Under the pieces are notes generated by a model, which saw only the letters and a list, made by a program, of their open reading frames with translations, was not told where the DNA came from and searched no databases. Positions 42,213-49,500 of a DNA stretch of 64,000 nt are shown one piece after another. The DNA comes from JBDKFK01 sp039798745 (GTDB lineage Bacteria; Patescibacteriota; Microgenomatia; UBA1406; GWC2-37-13), in NCBI GenBank assembly GCA_039798745.1, contig JBDKFK010000004.1, positions 1-64,000 of the forward strand, read 5' to 3'. The stretch's first letter is position 1. Every line of letters starts with the position of its first letter. Position numbers and translations under genes: made by a program.

Positions 42213-42218
42213 TATAAT
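42213..42218 (+). promoter_or_regulatory. -10 box of the MazG-like gene
   Basis: TATAAT ends 10 nt before the ATG at 42229. A start 3-4 nt ahead of the ATG would be expected, an almost leaderless mRNA. Confidence 0.4.
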
Positions 42219-42228
42219 AATCTAGCAT

Positions 42229-42591
42229 ATGTTAAATAAACAGTTTAGAAGTATCATAGAACGTTTGAATACTTTCAGAGATGAACGTGACTGGGATCAG
42301 TTTCATCATCCAAAAGATCTTGCTGAGGGGTTGGTTATAGAGGCTGGCGAAGTATTGGAGCATTTCTTATGGAAAAATAATGTGGAGCTGGAAGAGCATT
42401 TCAAAAATAAAGAAAACAAAGCTGAGTTAGCCGCAGAGCTAGCTGATACATTACATTTTATTCTTCTCCTGGCCGAAAAGTTGCAGATTGATCTTGATGA
42501 GGCTACAAAGGCAAAACTTGTAGAAAGTGGTAATAAATATCCTATTGAAAAATCCAAAGGGCGTGCGGTGAAATATACTAAGCTGACATAG
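42229..42591 (+). CDS. MazG-like nucleotide pyrophosphohydrolase
   Basis: 120 aa, all-alpha. The metal-binding residues are in LVIEAGEVLEHFLW (EAGEVLEH, ExxE type) and ELADTLHFILLLAE (ExxD). RDERDWDQFHHPKDLA is typical of the RS21-C6/dCTPase-like branch. It hydrolyses non-canonical or excess NTPs. It is a single-domain protein, not the double-domain MazG. Confidence 0.85.
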   Translation: MLNKQFRSIIERLNTFRDERDWDQFHHPKDLAEGLVIEAGEVLEHFLWKNNVELEEHFKNKENKAELAAELADTLHFILLLAEKLQIDLDEATKAKLVESGNKYPIEKSKGRAVKYTKLT

Positions 42592-42657
42592 TCTGTTCCT
42601 ATACTATTGAGTTGCTCTTCGTAATTAATTATACTGATATTATAGTTTCTTATATTT

Positions 42658-43080
42658 ATGGCAGAACAAAAAACGCCCGGATTTCTCGAGCAGTTACAAC
42701 TAAAAAATAGATTAGAGCAGGTTACAGGAGGCCCTCCAGAAAAATCCAAAGTTGAACAAGCAGTGGTGGGAGAACAAGGCGAGGCTGAGGGCAAAACTAC
42801 ATTTCAGAAAACGTTGCAGAGAATGCAAGAAATCGCAAACAAAATAATCGCTGATGAGGCAGAACAAGCTAAGATTGCCAAGAGAAAAGCTGCTGAGCAA
42901 CAGAGTGCAGTAAGCGATCAGGTACAGTATGATTCGGTACTTGCAATGATCAATCGATCTCTTGCAGCTGGAGGGAGAGTTGACGCTGTTACCCCTCAGC
43001 CTGCAGCTGCAGATCAAGATAACATAAAGGTTTCTCCGGCAAATCAGGCTTTTCTTGAAGGCCGGGGACAAATAAAGTAA
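42658..43080 (+). CDS. Helical/coiled-coil protein, unknown
   Basis: 140 aa, not recognised. It is rich in Gln, Glu, Ala and Lys; residues 45-85 look like a coiled coil (QRMQEIANKIIADEAEQAKI), and the end has a proline- and Gln-rich stretch. No signal or membrane segment is visible, so it is probably cytoplasmic. A TGATATTAT extended -10 (42635-42643) lies 14 nt before the ATG. Confidence 0.65.
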   Translation: MAEQKTPGFLEQLQLKNRLEQVTGGPPEKSKVEQAVVGEQGEAEGKTTFQKTLQRMQEIANKIIADEAEQAKIAKRKAAEQQSAVSDQVQYDSVLAMINRSLAAGGRVDAVTPQPAAADQDNIKVSPANQAFLEGRGQIK

Positions 43081-43101
43081 ACGGACAGATGCAATAAATG
43101 C

Positions 43102-43107
43102 TAGAAT
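43102..43107 (+). promoter_or_regulatory. -10 box of the gene at 43114
   Basis: TAGAAT ends 6 nt before the ATG. Consistent with a leaderless mRNA. Confidence 0.4.
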
Positions 43108-43113
43108 GATAGT

Positions 43114-43818
43114 ATGAACCGACCTTTGTTGTTAGCTACGCTTAGTATTGTTGCTGTGAGCCTTTTGCTGCCCCTATTCGCTTTTTTTCCTTATCATTAT
43201 TTATATCTGGAGCACTTGCCCGAGGTAGAGGCGCGCAAGACGTATTTTGGTTACAGCAATGGTGTTACTGTGGAACATGGATGTCCTCATATCTGTATGC
43301 GAGCAAATATTTTGAGCGATATTGATTATGTGGAACTCTATAAAGACAGCATAAAGTTCTTTAGAATCGAGTATGACGCGCTTACAAACGATCAAGACGC
43401 GGACTATATTCGATATGTATTTACTAACAGCGACGCTTCTACTGTAGTGGTGGATGATTCTGTAGATAAACCTTCATGGTGGGGACATCTAAAAACAGGT
43501 CAATGGATTCCCTTGCCCGGATCGATAAGTCTGCAGAATAGACATAAGTTTGACCTTCAGATTTTCTTAAGCCTTACCCAGGTACAAAAGGCCGAACGGA
43601 TAGGTATAGATGACACCCGCAAATCGAACGGAACGATTGGTATTAAGGTTGAACCGATTCCGGATGTATCGTATACCAATCAGTCTAAAGTTATAGGATT
43701 TCAACAGAAAATTCCATGGAAAATAACAGCACGAACGGACAAAGGTGTTGTAAATGTAGCTGATGAAATAGCCATACAGGATTCACATTTTTCCATCGGA
43801 TCATGGCAAAAAGATTGA
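43114..43818 (+). CDS. Membrane-anchored extracytoplasmic protein, unknown
   Basis: 234 aa, not recognised. A strongly hydrophobic start (about residues 4-30) acts as signal or anchor. The outer domain has GVTVEHGCPHICMRANILSD, with two cysteines that could form a disulfide, and beta-rich text up to the end. An R-rich or catalytic motif is not seen. The gene lies between an unknown coiled-coil gene and the cohesin-domain gene. Confidence 0.65.
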   Translation: MNRPLLLATLSIVAVSLLLPLFAFFPYHYLYLEHLPEVEARKTYFGYSNGVTVEHGCPHICMRANILSDIDYVELYKDSIKFFRIEYDALTNDQDADYIRYVFTNSDASTVVVDDSVDKPSWWGHLKTGQWIPLPGSISLQNRHKFDLQIFLSLTQVQKAERIGIDDTRKSNGTIGIKVEPIPDVSYTNQSKVIGFQQKIPWKITARTDKGVVNVADEIAIQDSHFSIGSWQKD

Positions 43819-43824
43819 GTAACC

Positions 43825-43833
43825 TGCTATACT
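43825..43833 (+). promoter_or_regulatory. Extended -10 of the cohesin-domain gene
   Basis: TGCTATACT: TG, one base and TATACT (43828-43833), ending 7 nt before the ATG at 43841. Confidence 0.45.
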
Positions 43834-43840
43834 TCATTCA

Positions 43841-44401
43841 ATGAGGAAATCAGTGGCATTTTTTATCTACAATATAGCCATATGTATTACAGTCTTATTA
43901 TTCTCCGCTGTAGTATCGGAAGCCGCAACCTTACAGTTGAAAAGATCTGGCATGAAAGATATATCTAAAGGAAGTACGTTTTCGCTACCAGTGACAATTG
44001 ATACAAAAAATGAATCTATAACCGGCGCGGACGCCATTATATTATATGATCCTGAGATGCTTACATTTGTCTCCGCGGATGATGATAAATTTTTCCCTTT
44101 TTTTACCTATAAACACGAGTCCGGTTCTATTAGAGCGTCTGGAGTGATAACTGATATAAAAGAACTCAAGACCGGGTCGGGAGGTATGACCACTCTCAAG
44201 TTTAAGGCGATAAAAAGTGGTCAGACTAAGGTTCAGATATTCTGTGATACTTCAACAAATGATACTTCAAAAATAATACTTTCCGATCTTGACGCCACTA
44301 ATATTATTAACTGTAAAGATATAGACGACCAAACATTACATATCGTTTCTGAAGGTTTTGTTGCTACGGTTACCAAATTTCTTTTTGGTTGGTGGAAGTG
44401 A
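43841..44401 (+). CDS. Secreted cohesin-domain protein
   Basis: 186 aa. A signal peptide covers about residues 1-27 (ending around VVSEA). The single domain (28-165) has the cohesin pattern: SKGSTFSLPVTIDTKNESIT near its start, GADAIILYDPEMLTFVSA in the middle and GGMTTLKFKAIKSGQTKVQI near its end. Cohesins bind dockerins on partner proteins. No dockerin is seen in the window. The end is a short aromatic tail (FLFGWWK). It overlaps the next gene frame slightly. Confidence 0.75.
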   Translation: MRKSVAFFIYNIAICITVLLFSAVVSEAATLQLKRSGMKDISKGSTFSLPVTIDTKNESITGADAIILYDPEMLTFVSADDDKFFPFFTYKHESGSIRASGVITDIKELKTGSGGMTTLKFKAIKSGQTKVQIFCDTSTNDTSKIILSDLDATNIINCKDIDDQTLHIVSEGFVATVTKFLFGWWK

Positions 44402-44403
44402 TT

Positions 44404-44595
44404 ATGAAACGTTCATTTATACTCAAACACAGAAAAATTGTAGCCTGGACTCTCGTTTCTACAGGTGTTATTGTTGCTCTCGTTAAGAGTGACATTGCAA
44501 ATCTTACAGTATATCGAGCGCTTGATAATTTTTGGCCTTTCTTCCTTACAACGTTGGGGTTTTATCTCCTTTGGGCAAAGCACGATAAAACATAA
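44404..44595 (+). CDS. Small membrane protein, unknown
   Basis: 63 aa from the ATG at 44404, two bases after the cohesin gene stop. Two hydrophobic segments (about 12-30 and 38-57) are joined by a short polar loop; the start is basic (KRSFILKHRK), so the N-terminus is probably inside. Not recognised. It is probably cotranscribed with the cohesin gene. Confidence 0.6.
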   Translation: MKRSFILKHRKIVAWTLVSTGVIVALVKSDIANLTVYRALDNFWPFFLTTLGFYLLWAKHDKT

Positions 44596-44624
44596 AAAAT
44601 ATGTACTTTTATTAACAAATAGTA

Positions 44625-44630
44625 TATAAT
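44625..44630 (+). promoter_or_regulatory. TATAAT box just before GC-rich island 2
   Basis: TATAAT in an AT-rich native-looking stretch; no clear -35 is found at the usual distance. It could drive transcription into the island, or once served a gene that the island replaced. Confidence 0.35.
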
Positions 44631-44695
44631 TTCTACATACTTATCGTCTTCGGATTCTGCATTCCGATTGAGTGGTGAGTCGATCATTTACATTA

Positions 44696-44708
44696 ATGAA
44701 AGCGCTTC
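44696..44708 (+). repeat. Left inverted repeat of island 2
   Basis: ATGAAAGCGCTTC, perfect inverted match to 45590-45602. The core AAGCGCTT is itself a palindrome. GTCG occurs 13 bases to its left and directly beyond the right copy (as CGAC), so the match may extend with a 13-base gap. Confidence 0.5.
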
Positions 44709-44728
44709 CTATTGCTCCTTTACTATGT

Positions 44729-44783
44729 AAAAGACGCCAGACTTGAATATGCTCTCTGGATGTGTTCATGTCCGGCGTCTTTT
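44729..44783 (+). other. Leader hairpin of island 2
   Basis: AAAAGACGCC (44729-44738) pairs with GGCGTCTTTT (44774-44783), and after one mismatch GAC with GTC. The arm shares the core GACGCC/GGCGTC with the downstream hairpin. The T-run of its right arm would also make it a terminator for transcripts entering from the left. Confidence 0.5.
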
Positions 44784-44806
44784 ATAATGAAAGGAGTGCC
44801 CCCTCT

Positions 44807-45580
44807 ATGGTTCTACGCCGAAAACCTGCCGGCCTGTCAATGTGTCTGCTCCTCTTGCTGACAGTATTGACGGGAATGACCGCACACCCCGTTCGGGCGC
44901 AACAGTTTTCACCAAGCGTTCACCTACAGCCTGCGGGAATCCAATCGGACCCATCAACCGCTTCGTCGGGAACTATCACCGTTTCATCTCCCTGGGATGG
45001 CCAGGCAATATATCTCCCACCCGGACAGAGCACAGCCCTATGGATAACGGGGACTGCCTCTGTGAGTGATGGTGAGATAGCGGTACAGATCAAGATAGAC
45101 AACGAAGCAGGTGGTCGCAACGCTGAGGTCGACGCAACCGGAAACTGGAGCTATCAGTGGTCAGTTCCTGCCGACACGTCGTTAGGCCCTCACACCATTA
45201 TGGCAACCCTCAACAACGGTTTGGCAGCGGTTGAAGTCCACTTTCGGTTTATCAATACGCCGCCAGGTGATATTGCTCTGACTGCTCCTCTACCGGGTAC
45301 AGTATACCGCGTACCTGACAAGGGCAGCATCAATATCCGCGTTACTGGAACTGCCACCTCCAGTAGCACCCCTATCGGAGTATCCCTATATTTCGATGGG
45401 GATCCAACTCCACATCCTGCTAGCATAGTTGGCGATACGTGGAGCTATACCTGGACAGTGAATTCATCAACTCGACTCGGTCGTCGTACGATTCGGGTCG
45501 TGTTAAACAATGGTGAAGCATATGTGCAGGTAGAGGTACGGCTTGTCCGGCAGCTCTTTATACCTCTGATAGAGAGATAA
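44807..45580 (+). CDS. Secreted Ig-like two-repeat protein, Chloroflexota-like
   Basis: 257 aa from the ATG at 44807, which follows AAGGAG (44791-44795 region) by a normal spacing; a GTG at 44762 lies inside the leader hairpin and is rejected. A signal peptide covers about 1-34 and ends near VRAQ. Two related beta-sandwich repeats follow (about 50-140 and 145-240), each with an NWSYQWSV / TWSYTWTV phrase and an LG-hT-I-x-x-x-LNNG phrase. The end LFIPLIER resembles the hydrophobic 'LPL' tails of many secreted Chloroflexota proteins (from memory). Codon use and G+C are unlike its neighbours. Confidence 0.7.
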   Translation: MVLRRKPAGLSMCLLLLLTVLTGMTAHPVRAQQFSPSVHLQPAGIQSDPSTASSGTITVSSPWDGQAIYLPPGQSTALWITGTASVSDGEIAVQIKIDNEAGGRNAEVDATGNWSYQWSVPADTSLGPHTIMATLNNGLAAVEVHFRFINTPPGDIALTAPLPGTVYRVPDKGSINIRVTGTATSSSTPIGVSLYFDGDPTPHPASIVGDTWSYTWTVNSSTRLGRRTIRVVLNNGEAYVQVEVRLVRQLFIPLIER

Positions 45581-45589
45581 CGGATATCC

Positions 45590-45602
45590 GAAGCGCTTTC
45601 AT
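45590..45602 (-). repeat. Right inverted repeat of island 2
   Basis: GAAGCGCTTTCAT, the perfect reverse complement of 44696-44708. It lies ten bases after the stop of the foreign gene and one base before the terminal hairpin. Confidence 0.5.
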
Positions 45603-45603
45603 C

Positions 45604-45635
45604 GACAGACGCCGAGCTTTAGCTCGGCGTCTGTC
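45604..45635 (+). terminator. Hairpin at the end of island 2, overlapping the stop of the RsmB-like gene
   Basis: A perfect 14-bp stem, GACAGACGCCGAGC (45604-45617) with GCTCGGCGTCTGTC (45622-45635), closes the loop TTTA. No U-run follows. The TAA of the minus-strand methyltransferase gene lies in the loop (45619-45621), and its last codons are in the right arm. Confidence 0.65.
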
Positions 45636-46590
45636 TCACATTCGATCGCAGTTTACGCATTTTTGCCACAAAAAATCCCTCCATTGTAGCACTGGGAGTT
45701 ATTCTTAACGTATGTTTCAAATCCTCGCCAAGTTTTTTATGCTTCCATTCGGTAATGCCGGAGGAAAAGGGTAGTGAAGGCAGATCAACTGAGAGTATTT
45801 CTAAATTCCCTTTTTCTTTTGTCATAATCCATTCAATCGCTTCTTCATTTTCTTCGGGAGCAAGCGTACATGTAGAATATACAATAATGCCTCCTGGTTT
45901 TGTAGCGCTTACCGCTGAACGAAGCATCCATTTCTGCTGCTGAGCTAATCGTTTAATCTGCTTTAGAGACCAGTTGGCATAGGTTGAAGCATCATGTACG
46001 TTAAATGTTCCTTCCATACTACATGGCGCATCGAGTAAGGTGCGATCAAAATATTCAATATAATGCTTCCACGCAACCTCTGCAGGATACGATTTGACGT
46101 GAGTATTTGTAATACCATAACGATCAAGGTTTGCCTGAAGTTTGTATAGACGTGTCCTGCTTATGTCGTTTGCAACTATCTCACCGGTATTTTCCATAAG
46201 GGCTGCTATCTGTGTTGTCTTACTTCCCGGTGCTGAGGTAAGGTCAAGGATGCGTTCATTTTTTTGTGGATCTAGAACAAGTGGTGGGATCATGCTGGAA
46301 AGGTTTTGTATATAAAAGTATCCTTTTTCATACTCAGGTAGTTCAGTTAATGTTCTTGCCGATGAACCATGCACTATTAACGCATCATTCCACCATGGCA
46401 CAGGCTCAGCTGTAATCTGTTCACGACGTAGCATAGTCTGGATCTCACTCATTGTTGATTTAATCGTATTAACACGAAGTGAAACAGGTCGGTTGTAGCT
46501 GAATTTTTCGGCTACCTGTTGTTGATCGTGGAGGGAGAGTATTTTTTGAGCACGAGAAAGGAAATCTTCAGATATATTGAGATCATTCAT
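45619..46590 (-). CDS. RsmB/NOP2/Sun-family RNA cytosine-C5 methyltransferase
   Basis: 323 aa. The SAM-binding motif ILDLTSAPGSKTTQIA, the motif IV DAPCSMEG with the first catalytic Cys, and STCTLAPEENEE with the second Cys are all present. It methylates cytosine in rRNA or tRNA; the exact target (RsmB, RsmF or other) cannot be told. The N-terminal RNA-binding part is short. The last four residues (QTPS) and the stop are encoded in the hairpin of island 2, so the native end may be altered. It follows the macroglobulin gene by 6 bases on the same strand. Confidence 0.9.
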   Translation of the reverse strand: MNDLNISEDFLSRAQKILSLHDQQQVAEKFSYNRPVSLRVNTIKSTMSEIQTMLRREQITAEPVPWWNDALIVHGSSARTLTELPEYEKGYFYIQNLSSMIPPLVLDPQKNERILDLTSAPGSKTTQIAALMENTGEIVANDISRTRLYKLQANLDRYGITNTHVKSYPAEVAWKHYIEYFDRTLLDAPCSMEGTFNVHDASTYANWSLKQIKRLAQQQKWMLRSAVSATKPGGIIVYSTCTLAPEENEEAIEWIMTKEKGNLEILSVDLPSLPFSSGITEWKHKKLGEDLKHTLRITPSATMEGFFVAKMRKLRSNVRQTPS

Positions 46591-46596
46591 AATCTA

Positions 46597-49500
46597 TTAT
46601 TCTTCGTTCGCAATAATTCCAAGTTTGGGGAATATCAATGATGACTTGGGACGATATATTTCACCGTCGGTAATATGATACACGATATAAGGGAGAGTTA
46701 GTGTTCCTGATTCCGCATTGGCGTCAAAATATACTGATTGTTCAGTATAGTCAGAGGCTGATATATAGGTTTGTTTATACGATTCCGCTTCCGGGTATAT
46801 ACTCCGTAACATATTCTGATACTCAGGACTATTATTTGAGTCCTGATTAAGGTACATAAAGCCCGGAGGTATCATATCGTAGAGCTGAAATTCAGTATAG
46901 CTGAGATCATCTGGCTCATAGATATGTGTCACCGGATTAATGGCAAGAAGCTCTATAATGCCGGAACTGCCTGTTTCTATCCGTTTTATACGCTTACCAT
47001 CATCGAGCGACCGATAGGAACGAACAAAACCAGTAATTACATGTTTTGCGGCAGTTGTTTTTTTTGTTCGGCTCCCTAACTCAACAGTTGATAGAGATGT
47101 GTATATAGGCAACCCTTCGTTATGCTTCATCTCTACTGTTATTTTATCGTTGGAGAAGTTGATGGCATGATAATCTGCGCTAAAACCGCCATTGTACTGA
47201 TCATCAGATGTTCGCTCATATATTTTTTTATCATTAAGATACAGTGTGGCAACAGGAGTATCAAAATCAAGATTTCGCCTTAGAGCGTGTCTCACGCCAG
47301 CGACAAGAGCAAGATAGGGGTTATTGCTGTAGTATGACATATACTGATAACTGAGCCCTTTCACTGCTTTATCCGCATCTTCAGGAGATCCGTATAAGAT
47401 CATTGCCAATGCCGGCAATGAACGAGTATATTGAGAGGGTGTTGACCAAAAATATCTATCGTCACTTGAAGGGACTGTAAGCGATCTCAACGATTCAAGT
47501 GCTTTTTTATCTCCTCTCATAGCTTTTGACGCGTAACAGCTTGATATGTATGCGTTCGTACAATCATTGCCATCGCCATAGCCCAAAAGCCATCGCTTAA
47601 TAACGGATTCTTCATCAGTTTTAAAAAACGCGACTTCGTTGTTTGCTACTGAGGTTGATATTTTTTTTACTATATCAGAAGCGTTTAATATTTCATCCAG
47701 AACACCGTTGGATAGAGCTTCTTTCAAACCTATTCCTATCATTGTGGTATATAAGCCATCTGATTCTTTTGCATATGTATCAGGATGTGTCCACCATATG
47801 TTTTTTTGCGTTGTTTCGAGACGTTTTTCTAGGATATCCGCAATTTTAGTGCGTAAACTATTTTTTACATGAGCATATTTATACAATGACGGAGCTATAT
47901 ATCCATTTTTTGTCTGAGCCAATATTATTGAGGATGCATAGATACGTAACGCGTCTGATGTTGAACCGTAGTAAAACGGAGATGAGAGATCATTATAGCT
48001 TGTCTGAGAGAGCATGGTTGCAACATGGGGTGCCACACGTACCGACAGGGTGTTTACATCTAATCCCGGATGTTTTGCGTTATATGTATAGGTATAACCG
48101 TTTTCATATTGCATCCAATCAGTGACTATATCTTCACGAGGAAGAAGAGGTTGCTTTACTAGGACTGAGTCGAGTATGTTGCCTGAGGCTGTATCTTTGA
48201 GTTCGTATGTAATACTAACTTCATTTTTGTTGCTATTCAGCGCCACGGGCAGAAGTACTGTTTCAAAATCATTGTTAGCTATCTTTATTGATTTTTCGAC
48301 ACTCCCTTTAAGTTCTTTTACGCTCAGCTTCATGGTGGCCTGTATCTCGCGGCCGGAATTATTCTGTACAAGTGCCGTCATAACCGGCTTGTCGTTCTGG
48401 TAATAGTATTTGGAAAGCGCGGGTATAATAACAACATCCTTCTTTGAGATGAACTCGGCGATGCTCTGTCCGAACTGTGACTGTTTAGTTGACGCAACTA
48501 CCTGAGAGGTAAAGGTAGTTGTATTGTCTGGCAGTTTAAAGCTTACTGAAGCAATACCCTGTTCGTTTGTCTTCACGTGAGGATTCCAATAAGCGGTATC
48601 AACAAAGTTATGTCGAGGGTCCATGCCTTTTTCATTGTGGACGTAAATACCCTCAGCTATAAATGTATGTGTAGTCGCTGTGGTTAGATTGTAAACAACA
48701 TACTGCCCTGTATGATGGGTTATAGAATCTATTACAACAGCTTCTCCGTCTTTGTTAATGAGTTTATCACCTATGCGTGCCTGAGAGGCAGTCTGCCAGG
48801 TCCCATTTAGATAGATGCGGTGAATAGGCGTAACATTGAGCGAGCCGTTAATCGTAAGATATTCATCAACAACATGCCGGAATGTTCTGGTTACTTTGTC
48901 ATTGATGAGCCGTCCATTCTGAGGGTTTTCAAAGGTTGAAATAACATCGCCCACCATAACATCTTCAATAGATTTGAGTGTCCCATCAGCCATAAGGATA
49001 GTCGTTCCTGCGACAAAACATCCACCACCTCCGCCTCCGCTCTGTTTGTAAATACCTGTTAATGAATCGAAATGAGAAACATATAAGTAATAGTTATTCT
49101 GGTTGTAAAATGATCCGAAGATATTTCCGAGATCGCCCGCAATTTGCAGCACTGCGCTGTCTATTACAGACAGGGAGGTATCTGCAGATACAGGCTTGTC
49201 CTCTGAATTTTTGGTACTTATTGTCGCTTTGACGGTATCTCCAGGTTTATACTCCGATTTATCAAATGCTACCGATGTTTTGAGTTTGTACAGCTCTGGG
49301 TCTACCGAAACAATAGCCTGGGACTGGACTATTTTACCCTCATGCACCGAAAATAAGTTTATACCTATAGATCCCGCCGATGTCGGACTGATAGGAATTT
49401 TGATCTCAAATGAATTAGGGTTCTGTTTTGATATTCGAAAGGTATCTATTGAGGTAGTATATCCGGGCGCTGTGGTAATAATTGTGGCGGTATCTGAGAG

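Larger units (their letters stand above)
44696..45602. mobile_element. GC-rich cassette (island 2) bounded by a 13-bp inverted repeat
   Basis: ATGAAAGCGCTTC (44696-44708) is the exact reverse complement of GAAGCGCTTTCAT (45590-45602). Between them lie one signal-peptide protein gene, its Shine-Dalgarno site and a hairpin. The composition differs from the neighbours: 36 of 60 bases at 45121-45180 are G or C, against 24 of 60 at 44461-44520. No transposase and no target-site duplication are visible, so it could be a non-autonomous element, a transferred gene cassette or an assembly chimera. Confidence 0.45.

Noticed and set aside
44762..44806. GTG start at 44762 for the island gene
   Set aside because: It lies in the leader hairpin; the ATG at 44807 has an AAGGAG site in front and begins a regular signal peptide.
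44842..45069. Second open frame inside the island gene
   Set aside because: Overlaps the signal-peptide gene in another frame, without a ribosome-binding site or domain.
48634..49020. A complete splicing intein with homing endonuclease
   Set aside because: The domain has only about 129 residues, no endonuclease motifs, and Glu instead of Cys/Ser/Thr after the final Asn.
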